A stretch of 64,000 nt of DNA from VYFG01 sp965248685 (GTDB lineage: Bacteria; Pseudomonadota; Gammaproteobacteria; Arenicellales; Poriferihabitantaceae): positions 248,001 through 312,000 of the forward strand of contig CBDFKC010000004.1 in NCBI GenBank assembly GCA_965248685.1. The letters are read 5' to 3'. Positions 17,234 to 26,701 of the stretch are shown here, piece after piece. How positions within the stretch are numbered: position 1 is the first letter of the stretch; every line of letters starts with the position of its first letter. Below the pieces are notes generated by a model that was given only the letters and a program-made list of their open reading frames with translations, did not search any database and had not been told where the DNA came from. Both the position numbers and the translations under genes were made by a program.

Positions 17234-18388
17234 TTGCCATTCAACCGCCAATTAACCTTCGCTGGCTTGTTCTTTATCCAGGGCTTTTCCAGGGGGATTC
17301 TGCTCTCTGTCATACCTTTGCAAACGCTGGCATTAATGGGAGATGCCCAGCGTACCAGCCTGGTATTTTTTGCGGTGAGTATTGTGGGTATTCTGGCCGC
17401 CCTGTCAACCCCAGTCATTATTCAACGAATTGGCAATTATCGGACGTTTATCCTGGGGTCAGCGGCAATGCTGCTATCGGTAGCCCTATTGGCTTCCCAC
17501 AATACGGCGTATTTTTTAATCGGATTGTTTTTTCATGTTTTCTCCATCGCCGCCACCGAAGTTGTTCTTACCCTCTACGTCCTGGCCCGTATTCCACGTC
17601 GGGATTTAACCCGATTTGAACCCTGGAGAATTTTTTCTACCGTGCTTGCGCTGACCATCGGCCCATTCCTCGGGGTATTACTGGAAGTCAGGGTAGAGCA
17701 TGTTCTGCCTTTTGTAGTCAGCGCGGTCTTTGTCCTGTTGTCTATCGCATACTTTCGCCTACTGGGACTGCAGCATGTGGAAATCGTGCGATCAGACACC
17801 ATCGGGGTAAATCCGCTGCGATCCCTTGGCAGGTTTTTCGTGCAACCACGATTAAGGCTTTCCTATGGGCTGGTTGTTGCCCGCTCCTGCTGGTGGACCA
17901 TGTTTGTAATTTACACGCCGATATATGCCGAACAATCGGGTCTCGGTGAGCTCACCGGTGCCGCCCTGGTGTCGATCGGAACTGCCTGGACATTGTCAGT
18001 GCCATTCTGGGGCTGGGTGGGAAGACAGTATGGTGTGCGTCGTTTGCTGAGAGGCGGATTTTTTGTCACCAGTGGCATAACTCTGCTGACTTATTTTTAT
18101 GCGGATGCTCCTTCAATTGCATCGGTACTGCTGGTTTTTTGCGCCCTCGGTGCGACCATACTCGACGGCATGGGCAACGTGCTGTTCTACCGCGCAGTCC
18201 ATGCCCGGGAACGTTCAGAAATGACTGCAGTATTTGTGACCTATCGTGACTTCGGGCAATTGGCAACACCGGGTTTATACTCGGTATTACTTAGTTTTTT
18301 TGCCCTTCCCATAGTGTTTCTGAGTGGCGCTACCTGGATGTTTGCGGCGGGTTATTTTTGCCGGTTTATTCCCCGGCAAATGCGCTAA
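17234..18388 (+). CDS. Major facilitator superfamily transporter
   Basis: A 384-residue polytopic membrane protein with about 12 hydrophobic segments, a length and layout typical of MFS transporters. The loop between helices 2 and 3 is reduced (IIQRIGNYRT), and the repeat of this loop in the second half is GRQYGVRRLLRGG. The substrate cannot be predicted. The start is TTG at 17234; no in-frame ATG precedes the first helix. It stands alone and converges with the DUF899 gene. Confidence 0.75.
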   Translation: MPFNRQLTFAGLFFIQGFSRGILLSVIPLQTLALMGDAQRTSLVFFAVSIVGILAALSTPVIIQRIGNYRTFILGSAAMLLSVALLASHNTAYFLIGLFFHVFSIAATEVVLTLYVLARIPRRDLTRFEPWRIFSTVLALTIGPFLGVLLEVRVEHVLPFVVSAVFVLLSIAYFRLLGLQHVEIVRSDTIGVNPLRSLGRFFVQPRLRLSYGLVVARSCWWTMFVIYTPIYAEQSGLGELTGAALVSIGTAWTLSVPFWGWVGRQYGVRRLLRGGFFVTSGITLLTYFYADAPSIASVLLVFCALGATILDGMGNVLFYRAVHARERSEMTAVFVTYRDFGQLATPGLYSVLLSFFALPIVFLSGATWMFAAGYFCRFIPRQMR

Positions 18389-18439
18389 CCCTGATATTCA
18401 GGCATGGCGATGATCCCGCTAACGCTACCGACCCGGCCA

Positions 18440-19144
18440 TTAATCGTACTGGTCATGACGTCTTAACCAGGCCATGGAATAGGGTAGGTCATCTTCGTCC
18501 CTGCCATTGGGCGTTAAATCCATTAAATGATATGCGCCGTTCAGCATATCAAGCCCTCGGGCATAGCAAGAATAAGTGTGAAAAATTTCTTGTTCCAGAT
18601 CTTTGAAAAATACACTGATGCCAGGTCCTTCAGAAGCGGGAAATTTGGTGTTTTGATAGTTGTATAGCATTGTCCCCTGTTCCATCTGCTCCGGGGTGAA
18701 CGAGACTTGATAATCGTAGTTAAAATCACTATGGATGGACGACACCCAATTAAAATCCCAGCCCATCCGTTTTTTATAGGCATCCAGTGTCGCCAGGTCA
18801 GCCCGGGCCACTGCGACCATACTGATATTCCGATGATTCAGGTGAACAATGATGTCATTAAAATTGTCAGCCCAGAAGGAGCAGCTGGGACAACCTTCCT
18901 CCCAGTCGGGTCCATACATGAAATGATAGACGATTAACTGGTTGTGCTTGCCGAAAAGATCAGCCAAGGATTCCTTACCGTCGGGCCCGTCAAACGTATA
19001 TTTCTTGTCCACCGGGGTCCAGGGCAATTCCCGCCGTTGCTTGCTGAGCTCGTCGCGCAATCGGCTGAATTCTTTCTCCTTGGCCAGATGCTGTCTGCGC
19101 GCTGATAGCCATTGTTCTTTGGAGACAATTTTATGGTCTTGCAT
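18440..19144 (-). CDS. DUF899 family thioredoxin-like protein
   Basis: The 234-residue protein matches the DUF899 pattern. An N-terminal helical region (LAKEKEFSRLRDELSKQRRELP) is followed by a thioredoxin-like core with YHFMYG..W..GCPSCSFWADN, and the C-terminus holds a predicted strand with ISVFF and the motif LMDLTPNGRDE. The GCPSC pair sits where thioredoxins have the CxxC site. The function of the family is unknown; a redox role is inferred from the fold. Its start overlaps the end of the YdcF-like gene by 14 bp, so the Nudix, YdcF-like and DUF899 genes form a likely operon. Confidence 0.8.
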   Translation of the reverse strand: MQDHKIVSKEQWLSARRQHLAKEKEFSRLRDELSKQRRELPWTPVDKKYTFDGPDGKESLADLFGKHNQLIVYHFMYGPDWEEGCPSCSFWADNFNDIIVHLNHRNISMVAVARADLATLDAYKKRMGWDFNWVSSIHSDFNYDYQVSFTPEQMEQGTMLYNYQNTKFPASEGPGISVFFKDLEQEIFHTYSCYARGLDMLNGAYHLMDLTPNGRDEDDLPYSMAWLRRHDQYD

Positions 19145-19787
19145 TGAGATTGTCCTCGGGTAAAAGATGCCAGGTGAATCCCTGGTTAATCAGGTATTTC
19201 CAGGATTCTAATATATTAGAAGGCAGGGTATGACTGTTTTGGAAACCCTGTTTTGGGTATTCGATAATCCGGTGAATATCGCCAACCATTTCGCTGATTA
19301 GGCCGAAAATACCGACGACATTTGATACTTCCTCAGGAAATCTGATACCTGGGGCAGCGCTAACAAATTTAATATCGGGCCATTGAACCGGTATTGTGAG
19401 ATCAATGCGCAATAACGTATTCGGTTTGGAGACAAATGTGACAGAAGTGGCTCCGGGTATTAGAGCGCGGGAATATTCGATGTTTTCTCCTAAATTGCCT
19501 GCCCTGGGTTCAATCAGGATAGTCGAGGAGTTAACGCCATTGTCTGCAGCCCGAGCAGCGAAAACTTCCGCCTCGGGTTGATTCCACAGTTGACTGGTCC
19601 AGTGACCGAGATTCCCGCTGAATATAATAGTATTTGCCAAGCCCTTGTCGATTAACCCACAGGCGTAATCACATACCCGTAAATCGTATGAACAACAAAC
19701 CACAATGGCGTCGCATACAATGCAGTGATTACTTGCCGCCAGGTAGTCCCAGATTTTGCTAGCGTGAACTAGGGTCTCTGATTGCAT
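19131..19787 (-). CDS. YdcF/ElyC family (DUF218) protein
   Basis: About 218 residues with the DUF218 core: VVCCSYDLRVCDYACGLIDKG, IIFSGN, EAEVFAARAADNGV, ILIEPRAGNLGEN and a late VTFVSKP. The family includes SanA, ElyC and YdcF and has a Rossmann-like fold that binds nucleotide or S-adenosylmethionine in some members. This one lacks the N-terminal membrane anchor of SanA/ElyC, so it is the soluble YdcF-like type. The ATG at 19787 is preferred over TTG 19796; it overlaps the Nudix gene by about 29 bp. Confidence 0.75.
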   Translation of the reverse strand: MQSETLVHASKIWDYLAASNHCIVCDAIVVCCSYDLRVCDYACGLIDKGLANTIIFSGNLGHWTSQLWNQPEAEVFAARAADNGVNSSTILIEPRAGNLGENIEYSRALIPGATSVTFVSKPNTLLRIDLTIPVQWPDIKFVSAAPGIRFPEEVSNVVGIFGLISEMVGDIHRIIEYPKQGFQNSHTLPSNILESWKYLINQGFTWHLLPEDNLNARP

Positions 19788-20313
19788 TGTGGGCAAGTAT
19801 CAGGGCAAGGGCGCTGGGTGAGTCGGGAATTCTCCCGGAGAGCGCCAGGGTTACGGCGTCTTCCAGCGGCATAAATTCCAGCTCGATTTGCTCGGTAGGT
19901 TCTCGTGACGGTTGACCAGATTCTCGCAGGTTTGTGGCAAGAAAAATCTCGTAATGTTCATCGCTGATACCGGTGCTGCCAAAGAAACTGCCCAGGGACC
20001 GCATTTCGCCGGCTGACCATCCGGTTTCCTCAATCAACTCTCGTCGCGCTGCGACGTCAGGAGGCTCTCCATCGAGCCCGCCAGAGGGGCATTCGAGTAC
20101 GGTTTCCTGCACGGTGTAGCGATATACCTGCTCCAGCATAACTCTGCCATCGTCGAGTATTGGCACCACTACCGCGAAGCCAGGGTGTTCAATCAGTGTA
20201 TAGGTGATTGGCTCTCCTGACGGCAGGTCCACCTGATCCTGCCGCAGGTTAAACCACTTACTTTGGAAAAGATATTTTGACGCTGTTTGGCGCCACCCAC
20301 CATCGTGCTTCAT
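19759..20313 (-). CDS. Nudix hydrolase, ADP-ribose pyrophosphatase-like
   Basis: The 184-residue protein has a Nudix box in which GGLDGE is followed by seven residues and RELIEETGW, one residue shorter in the loop than the standard box. Upstream strands contain VVPILDDGRVMLEQVYRY and LECPSGG, and downstream FFGSTGISDEHYEIFLA. These fit the ADP-ribose/NDP-sugar pyrophosphatase branch, which splits a nucleoside diphosphate linkage with Mg2+ bound by the glutamates of the box. First gene of a three-gene minus-strand cluster. Confidence 0.85.
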   Translation of the reverse strand: MKHDGGWRQTASKYLFQSKWFNLRQDQVDLPSGEPITYTLIEHPGFAVVVPILDDGRVMLEQVYRYTVQETVLECPSGGLDGEPPDVAARRELIEETGWSAGEMRSLGSFFGSTGISDEHYEIFLATNLRESGQPSREPTEQIELEFMPLEDAVTLALSGRIPDSPSALALILAHNAIRDPSSR

Positions 20314-20537
20314 CGGATTTCAATAGTTACAATTGCTCGGCTAGCATTGATGCGAATTATTTGATCCTGGTATTGTGCCAGAGAAACAATCACCAAAACT
20401 ATGGTGCACTACCGGGCACTTTATATGCTGAGACCGAATTTTGCTTAATTGAAGTCTACACAGATGCCCTCCCTCGCAAAGCGCAGATCAGTAGTGTAAA
20501 TTCCATTTTCAATTATGCGTCAGCACATTAATAAAAC

Positions 20538-21449
20538 ATGACTTCAAGCACGATGACCGGCGTTGTCACGCCAATTCTGACCCCGTTTAATGATGACCTC
20601 AGTTTCGCTCCGGATCTGTACGTCAGTCATGCTCATTGGCTGATCGAGCAGGGTATTCACTATATCTCGCCATTTGGGACCACCGGTGAGGCGCTCAGTA
20701 TGTCAGTTGAGGAGCGATTGACCGCGGTGGACGCATTGATCGATGGCGGTATTGATCCCGCGGCTCTTATGCCTGGCACCGGGTTGTGTAACCTTCCGGA
20801 AACCATTGCGCTTTGTCGCCATGCCACAGAGCGCGGATGTTCCGCAGCAATGACTTTGCCACCATTCTTTTTTAAGAATCCCAGTGAAGACGGCATTTAT
20901 GCCTATTTCGTTCGCCTGATCGAAGGCGTCAGTGATCCCCGCTTCAAAATTTGCCTGTACCATATTCCCCAGATGGCTGGAGTGGGTTTCAGCCCCGCCC
21001 TGGCCGGACGACTGGCGTCGGACTTTCCTGATACCGTGATTGCATTAAAAGATAGCTCGGGGGATTTCGAAAACACCAAAGCGGTGATCGCCGCAGCGCC
21101 CGACATCGCCGTATTTCCCGGTTCGGAAACTTTCCTTCGCCCTGGACTGGAGCACGGTGGAGCTGGCTGTATCTCGGCGACCTGCAATATCAACCCCGCC
21201 GGGGTACGCGGCGTTTACGATGTGGCTACTGGAGCAACTCCGGGAGACCTAACCCAGGTCGATAATAATATGGTAGGTTTTAGAAAACTGATCGAGGGTT
21301 ACGCGCCTATTCCCGCAATGAAAGGTTTGATCGCAACCAGACGAAACCAACCACGCTGGCGCAATGTACGGCCACCATTCCTGTCAGTTACCGAATCGGC
21401 TACCCAGGAAATGCTTGGGGCTCTGGGGGATTCCCTCGGGTCGTTGTAA
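20538..21449 (+). CDS. DapA-family (dihydrodipicolinate synthase/N-acetylneuraminate lyase) aldolase
   Basis: A 303-residue class I aldolase. It has the GTTGE motif (48-51), tyrosine 141 in YHIP and Schiff-base lysine 171 in ALKDSSGD. These residues are shared by dihydrodipicolinate synthases and by other pyruvate aldolases. The genome may have a true dapA elsewhere; the surroundings (LLM monooxygenase, Nudix) do not indicate lysine synthesis, so a catabolic aldolase is at least as likely. It converges with the monooxygenase gene, four bases apart. Confidence 0.85.
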   Translation: MTSSTMTGVVTPILTPFNDDLSFAPDLYVSHAHWLIEQGIHYISPFGTTGEALSMSVEERLTAVDALIDGGIDPAALMPGTGLCNLPETIALCRHATERGCSAAMTLPPFFFKNPSEDGIYAYFVRLIEGVSDPRFKICLYHIPQMAGVGFSPALAGRLASDFPDTVIALKDSSGDFENTKAVIAAAPDIAVFPGSETFLRPGLEHGGAGCISATCNINPAGVRGVYDVATGATPGDLTQVDNNMVGFRKLIEGYAPIPAMKGLIATRRNQPRWRNVRPPFLSVTESATQEMLGALGDSLGSL

Positions 21450-21453
21450 ATAC

Positions 21454-22521
21454 TCAACCCCGGGATGCCTGCAAGGTGTCTCTGGGATGGCCGCTTTCGC
21501 CGCCTTTGGTAAACTCTGGCATGACCTCTTCGGCAAACTGTTGTATACAGTCCAATGTTTCCGCCTGGCTGGCACCAAAATTTACATTCAAAATAAAGCG
21601 GTCGACCCCGGCTTCGGCGTAGGGCGCCATCTGATCGATCATTTCCGAACTTGAACAGACATGCAGATTTTCTGCGGTTTGCTCAATGGAGACTTTTCTC
21701 GGGATCGGAGCGATTAATCCATCATTGACAATCCCTTCACCGGTGTAAACGTTATCGAATTGACCGTAGTAATGATGGGCCAGCGCGGTTTTGGCTGCCT
21801 TGTCCTGTGAACTGTTGCAAACGAATGCGACTCTGGATAACGACAGGGTCAGGTCTTTACCGTCTGATCCCATTTCTTCCTTAGCCCGCTTAAAAGCGTT
21901 TACCTGCTCCAGCATTTTTTCATGAGTGCCGGAAAGTGGCGTGGTCTGGATATGAAAGCCACGCTTGGTGCAATGGTAAATAGCCTCTGGAACCACTACC
22001 CCCATCATGATCGGTGGCCCGCCCGGTTGGGTGGGTCGAGGCATGATTGTCAGGGCGTCAAAATTATAGTACTTGCCAGCCCAGGAGACCTCGTGCTCGC
22101 TCAATAGTGCCTGTAATACGTTCAGGGACTCGTCAAATTTTTCCCGGCTGATATCCAGTGGCACTCCAAGGCGACCCATTTCGAATCCGAAAGCGCCGCG
22201 ACCTACACCGAGCATTAGGCGCCCGTCGGTAAAAATATCAGCACAAACCAATTCCCCGGCATAAATGCGCATGTCGTGGAGCGGCAGCACTACTACGCTG
22301 GTCATAATCTTGATGCGATCGGTCAAACTTGCCAGTTTCACGGCAAATTGTAACGGTGCCGGCATTAGCAGAATATTAATCAGATGATGCTCGGTGATGG
22401 AAACCGCGTCGTAACCCAGCTGGTCTGCCAGCACGGCCTGATCCAGCATGTTCTGGTAGAGCTGCTTGCCGCCAAGGCTGTGGTCGGGATAATAGGCCGA
22501 GAGCTGGATGCTAAATTTCAT
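21454..22521 (-). CDS. LLM-class flavin-dependent monooxygenase (luciferase-like)
   Basis: About 355 residues with the bacterial luciferase-like TIM-barrel pattern: DAVSITEHHLI (catalytic histidine region), MTSVVVLPLHDMRIYAGE, RLMLGVGRGAFGFE, and PPIMMGVVVPEAI. The enzyme uses reduced flavin and oxygen to oxidise an unknown small molecule. The preferred start is ATG 22521 (MKFSIQLS, typical for the family); the frame opens 14 codons earlier at TTG 22563. Single gene, no reductase partner adjacent. Confidence 0.8.
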   Translation of the reverse strand: MKFSIQLSAYYPDHSLGGKQLYQNMLDQAVLADQLGYDAVSITEHHLINILLMPAPLQFAVKLASLTDRIKIMTSVVVLPLHDMRIYAGELVCADIFTDGRLMLGVGRGAFGFEMGRLGVPLDISREKFDESLNVLQALLSEHEVSWAGKYYNFDALTIMPRPTQPGGPPIMMGVVVPEAIYHCTKRGFHIQTTPLSGTHEKMLEQVNAFKRAKEEMGSDGKDLTLSLSRVAFVCNSSQDKAAKTALAHHYYGQFDNVYTGEGIVNDGLIAPIPRKVSIEQTAENLHVCSSSEMIDQMAPYAEAGVDRFILNVNFGASQAETLDCIQQFAEEVMPEFTKGGESGHPRDTLQASRG

Positions 22522-22767
22522 GTTATGCCGGGCGGGGTAGATGATCAGACAAATCCTACTCAACCATCAATCATTTGACAAACGAATTTTATTGGGAATA
22601 ATGATCGAAAATATCAACTTGGGTATTTTAGATGTAAACCTGTCGAACTCTGCGGTCGATGATGGGGGGAAGGTTTTTTAATAATGTGGCCCCCGCTCTG
22701 AATGAATCGGCAGCCAGGCAATAACCTGAAAGATTGAAATTGCGCTTGCAGCAGAAAAATAAATAAC

Positions 22768-24561
22768 ATGGAAAATAAATCGGAGTACGGCCCCTGGAAC
22801 CCGGGAATCCAATCTCAGCTTCCGCGAGAGATTTTGCCCTTTTCAACCATTTTGAATCCTGACAATGTATTTCAGTCATTTGAGGAAATTGAAGAGTTGC
22901 GCAAGTTTACCGGGTTATCTCGAGAGCAAATCGCCGCCTTCAGACCCGAGCGCCTGGCAACCCATGAATTGTTGATTCGGATCTCTGCCAACTTTTCAGT
23001 TTCTGATGGAAATCAATATCAGGATCTAGGATTTAATTTTCGGGATATGGCGCAGACCTTGCTGGATAAGTATGTGCAGCCGAATATGCAGCAGGTGGTG
23101 GATTGTTATGAAGAGTTAAGAAAAAAAACCCTGGTCGAAATTGAGCGCGAACTGGACCAGACCGTGTTTGCCCCGCGCCAATCTACTGCAGTTAATCCAA
23201 GCTGGTGGCAGAAGTTGGTTAAAATCTCACCCCCGCCTATCCGTTCAGTATCTCCCGAAATTCGCGATGCGAATTTCCTCAAGCTATGGCAACAAAAAGC
23301 CGACGACGCCAACAACCACCCATTGCTTGAGTCGGTGTACCTCCAGCTAAACAAAATCATTGGTTCTATTGTGATCGGCCACGGAAGAATACGGGGGGAA
23401 AAGGATATTCTCGGGAAACTGGTGGCGAATCGGGTATGTAACATCTACGGCAGCCGGCTGGTGGGTAAATTAATTGAACCGATGATTTTGGCTGGTGCAG
23501 CCAGAGAGGGTTATACCAAGCTTCCAAACCAGGCTGAACCGGTCATCATGAATGTAAAAGGATCTTCTGCCGCGGGTAAGAGTACGCTCAGACCCTTGCA
23601 GCGTAAACTGGTGGAGGACCTGGGTTTGAAGTGGGAGGATTTTGCCTTGATTAGTCCAGATATCTGGCGGAAGTTTTTACTAGACTATGAATCTCTCGGC
23701 GATGCCTATAAGTATGCTGGTACCTGTAGTGGCCATGAGCTGAAGATTGTTGACCAGAAGCTGGATGCCTATATGGCGGGCAAGGGCAGAAACAAAACTG
23801 TTCCGCATTTAATTATTGATCGATTTCGCTTCGATAGTTTTAGCGAAAAATCCCGTCAGGAAGGTAGCAATCTGCTCACTCGATTCGGCTCGAAAGTATA
23901 TTTGTATTATGTCATTACACCTCCTGATGCTACCGTGGAAAGGGCCTGGAAGCGTGGCCTTCAGGTAGGGCGCTTCAAGGCCGCGGACGATTTGCTTGAC
24001 CACAATGTTGAAGCGTTTACCGGAATGCCGAAGATTTTTTTCACCTGGGCGTTAGACAAGGAAAAAGACGTTCACTATGAATTTCTCGACAACAGCGTTG
24101 AGCTGGGAGAACGACCTCGAACGGTAGCATTTGGCCGCAACGGAACTCTAAATGTATTGGATATAAAACCGATGCTGGATATCGATCGTTATCGAAAAAT
24201 CAATGTTAATGCCAAGTCAGCCGGGGAAGTCTACCCTACAGGAGACGTGATGGACGCGGGAAACAATACTGATTTTATCGCAGCCTGTATTGAACGGTTG
24301 AATCAGGTCGATTTTGTTGATTTTAATACCGGGGATATCGCTCTACGGACGAAAAGCGGGCGGCTACAGGAGTGGGAGTCGGCAAGACTGAAACACGCTA
24401 TCGCCGATTCGGGTGCTTTCGACGCATTGCTTGGTCTATTTTCCGATTCTGCCGACAGGCTGGTTGAAGATTCTGAATCATTGGGCCGTGTAGATTTTTT
24501 AGCACACCAGACCCTAGGGCAGTGTGGTGCGGTGAACCGGGATAAGTCGACGATGGAGTAG
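22768..24561 (+). CDS. Large protein with a zeta-toxin-like P-loop kinase domain
   Basis: This 597-residue protein is not a family I can name. Its centre has a Walker A motif GSSAAGKST (265-273, K271). About 30 residues later comes LISPDIWRKFL, where zeta-toxin kinases carry the catalytic aspartate, then a Walker-B-like strand HLIIDRF and an arginine-rich lid (ERAWKRGLQVGRFK). This matches the zeta toxin/phosphotransferase class, here embedded between a ~240-residue helical N-terminal region and a ~150-residue C-terminal region. No epsilon-type antitoxin is adjacent and the length is far above zeta toxins. It may be a metabolic or regulatory kinase. Weak start site; ATG 22768 is the first. 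Confidence 0.55.
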   Translation: MENKSEYGPWNPGIQSQLPREILPFSTILNPDNVFQSFEEIEELRKFTGLSREQIAAFRPERLATHELLIRISANFSVSDGNQYQDLGFNFRDMAQTLLDKYVQPNMQQVVDCYEELRKKTLVEIERELDQTVFAPRQSTAVNPSWWQKLVKISPPPIRSVSPEIRDANFLKLWQQKADDANNHPLLESVYLQLNKIIGSIVIGHGRIRGEKDILGKLVANRVCNIYGSRLVGKLIEPMILAGAAREGYTKLPNQAEPVIMNVKGSSAAGKSTLRPLQRKLVEDLGLKWEDFALISPDIWRKFLLDYESLGDAYKYAGTCSGHELKIVDQKLDAYMAGKGRNKTVPHLIIDRFRFDSFSEKSRQEGSNLLTRFGSKVYLYYVITPPDATVERAWKRGLQVGRFKAADDLLDHNVEAFTGMPKIFFTWALDKEKDVHYEFLDNSVELGERPRTVAFGRNGTLNVLDIKPMLDIDRYRKINVNAKSAGEVYPTGDVMDAGNNTDFIAACIERLNQVDFVDFNTGDIALRTKSGRLQEWESARLKHAIADSGAFDALLGLFSDSADRLVEDSESLGRVDFLAHQTLGQCGAVNRDKSTME

Positions 24562-24627
24562 GCGATACTTCAGTCATTTTTGTGGAGTGAAGATGTAGAG
24601 TGCTGCGCACACATTTTTCACTGGATA

Positions 24628-24640
24628 CTGGCTGCGCCAG
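24628..24640. repeat. Short palindrome CTGGC-TGC-GCCAG in an intergenic gap
   Basis: A 5-bp stem with a three-base loop inside a phrase (CTGGATACTGG...CCAGCATGACG) of the kind commonly dispersed in proteobacterial genomes. Only one copy is seen in the window. Confidence 0.35.
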
Positions 24641-24716
24641 CATGACGAGAAACCGAGAATTTCGTCCTCCCCACGCATTTGTTGAGGGGCTACTAGCGTC
24701 CCCAATATAGCGATTA

Positions 24717-25463
24717 TCAGCCAACCAACGCCTTACGAATCAGGTTAAGCCCAATAACCAGAAAGAACAACAGCACCAAAGTCTTGAATCGCTTCGGATC
24801 CAATTTTCTGCGAATAACTTCACCGATAGAAAATCCGACCAGGGTAGGCAGGATCATCCCAGCGGAAACCAGAGCAATTGGTCCGGTCATTAGACCATTA
24901 TTCCAGAAGCCAAGGCACAGTGGAATGCTACCCACCAGAAACAAAAATCCAGTGGCCCGTACGAAGTCGTCTTTGTCGGTATTCGTCACAATTAAGTAGG
25001 CGGCGATCGGGGGAGCCCAGATGGCGGTAAATCCACCCATAATGCCAGCCATGACGCCGCCCAATATTTGACCGATGCGATCAAACTTTTTGGGAATAGG
25101 TGGCGGCGTAAAAGCCAGATTCATCACTGAAAATATAATAATTACAACGCCGACAAAGGCAACCAGAAAATCAGCCGCTACCCTCACGGTAAAAAATGTT
25201 GTGGCAAACATAAAGATGGCCAGTACGATAGCGAACACCCAATACTTTTTTGCAGTCTGAATCACGTTCCCGGTACGATAAATCTGCCAGATATTCGATA
25301 TCATGATGGGAAATACCATCAGGGATATTGCCTGGCGGGGATCGAAGAACTGGGTCATCAGACCAACCGCGGTAATCGGTAGACCGACCCCAAGAGTGCC
25401 CTTGATAGTGCCGGCCGCGAGAAATGCAAAGATTGCGATTATGATCCAGGTTTCGATGTGCAG
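24717..25463 (-). CDS. TauE/SafE (DUF81) family permease without a clear canonical start
   Basis: A membrane protein of the sulfite/organosulfonate exporter TauE/SafE family. ATG 25358 gives 213 residues, but the same frame continues upstream for 35 codons encoding the normal first helix and motif (WIIIAIFAFLAAGTIKG, then GVGLP), which the family needs. In that extension no ATG, GTG or TTG exists; the candidates are CTG 25463 (used here as the boundary) and an ATC at 25457-25455 sitting seven bases after AAGGA. The frame is also the same as that of the upstream dehydrogenase gene, separated by its stop codon. Function: probable export of a small sulfur- or carboxylate-containing anion. Confidence 0.65.
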   Translation of the reverse strand: MHIETWIIIAIFAFLAAGTIKGTLGVGLPITAVGLMTQFFDPRQAISLMVFPIMISNIWQIYRTGNVIQTAKKYWVFAIVLAIFMFATTFFTVRVAADFLVAFVGVVIIIFSVMNLAFTPPPIPKKFDRIGQILGGVMAGIMGGFTAIWAPPIAAYLIVTNTDKDDFVRATGFLFLVGSIPLCLGFWNNGLMTGPIALVSAGMILPTLVGFSIGEVIRRKLDPKRFKTLVLLFFLVIGLNLIRKALVG

Positions 25464-25502
25464 ATCCTTGTGGTAAACGGTTCGAAAAGCGATATAGAGT
25501 GT

Positions 25503-26669
25503 TTAACAGCTATCGGCTAATCGTAGGTTAATTTCCCGGACTTTGGCGCAGCCAAGTTGTCCCATAACGCATTCGAGCTCTGATAAAAACAATTCAATAA
25601 TGTGGTTGGCCCCCGCCGCACCCATGGCGGCGAGTGCGTAATAGCAAGGTCGTCCTAGCATGACAAAATCTGCCCCCAAAGCTAACATCCTACAGATATC
25701 GAGCCCGGACCTTATGCCGCTGTCTGCAATAATCGGATAGTCAGGTCCGACAGCTCTGCGAATCATCGGCAGTACATCCACCGGGCTCGGTGCGGCTTCA
25801 AGTTGACGCCCGCCATGATTGGATACCACAATCCCATCGGCGCCCTGATCGCGATACGCTAGTGCATCTTCCGGGCTGAGAATTCCTTTGACTAATAATT
25901 TTCCGGGCCAGCGACTGCGTAGTGACTTCATCGCGACCGGGTCGATATAACCGAGAATTAATTCCGACATATAGGCTAGTGCGTCTGCATTATTCAAACC
26001 CTCGGGAACATAGGGTTGGAGGGTTTTGAATGTTGGAAAACCATGGAGAAGGGTGTGTCTGCCCATTGCCAGGGACCACGCCGGATGGGTGGCAAGTTGA
26101 ACCAGGGTTTTTGGAGTCAATTTAAGTGGCAGAGAAAACCCGTTCCGAATGTCGTGATCCCGACGCATGGGTGCAGGAATATCCGCGGTGACGATCAGGG
26201 TCTGGTAACCGGCAGCTTCAGCCCGACTCAAAATATCATCCTCGACTTCGGGTTTATTTGGTCGGTATAGTTGTAACCAACCCATCTCTCCCGCCTCCGT
26301 TTTCAAGGATTCCAGGGAGGACAGGGCGAAGGTTGCTGCCGCGAATGGAATGCCCAACTTGTTGGCGCTGGAAGCCAAAAGTTCGGGTGCTTTGGGCCAG
26401 GCTAAACCGCCAAGGCCAACCGGCGAAATCCCAAATGGTGCCGCATATGTTTTACCTAACAGCTCACACCGGGTATCAATAATCGGGCAGTTGACGTTGT
26501 AACGTGGTGTCAGCCTGACGCGATCCAGCGCTGCCCGGTTATGTCGTAAGGAACCACCTCGTCCCATGCCATACGCAATATATTCGCCAATAAACTTGGG
26601 AAGTCGTTTTAACGCATGCCGTTCAATATCATAAGCCGAGGGAAATTTCCGATCGAGATTTGGATCCAT
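25503..26669 (-). CDS. FMN-dependent alpha-hydroxy-acid dehydrogenase (LldD/glycolate-oxidase family)
   Basis: A 388-residue flavoenzyme. The active-site histidine/arginine motif is SNHGGRQLEAAPSPVDVLP, and the FMN-binding strands include GADFVMLGRPCYYALAAMGAAG and LLVKGILSPEDA. Family members oxidise L-lactate, glycolate or mandelate to the 2-oxoacid, passing electrons to quinone or oxygen. The substrate cannot be told here. The TauE/SafE permease follows directly in the same frame, suggesting transport of a related acid. A truncated paralogue lies at 41,235 in the same window. Confidence 0.87.
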   Translation of the reverse strand: MDPNLDRKFPSAYDIERHALKRLPKFIGEYIAYGMGRGGSLRHNRAALDRVRLTPRYNVNCPIIDTRCELLGKTYAAPFGISPVGLGGLAWPKAPELLASSANKLGIPFAAATFALSSLESLKTEAGEMGWLQLYRPNKPEVEDDILSRAEAAGYQTLIVTADIPAPMRRDHDIRNGFSLPLKLTPKTLVQLATHPAWSLAMGRHTLLHGFPTFKTLQPYVPEGLNNADALAYMSELILGYIDPVAMKSLRSRWPGKLLVKGILSPEDALAYRDQGADGIVVSNHGGRQLEAAPSPVDVLPMIRRAVGPDYPIIADSGIRSGLDICRMLALGADFVMLGRPCYYALAAMGAAGANHIIELFLSELECVMGQLGCAKVREINLRLADSC

Positions 26670-26701
26670 TATCGACTTGGGAACAAAGATATTGTGGTCG
26701 A

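Noticed and set aside
22768..24561. Epsilon-zeta toxin-antitoxin module
   Set aside because: The kinase-like core fits zeta, but no epsilon-like gene is adjacent and the protein is far too long; kept only as a zeta-like kinase.
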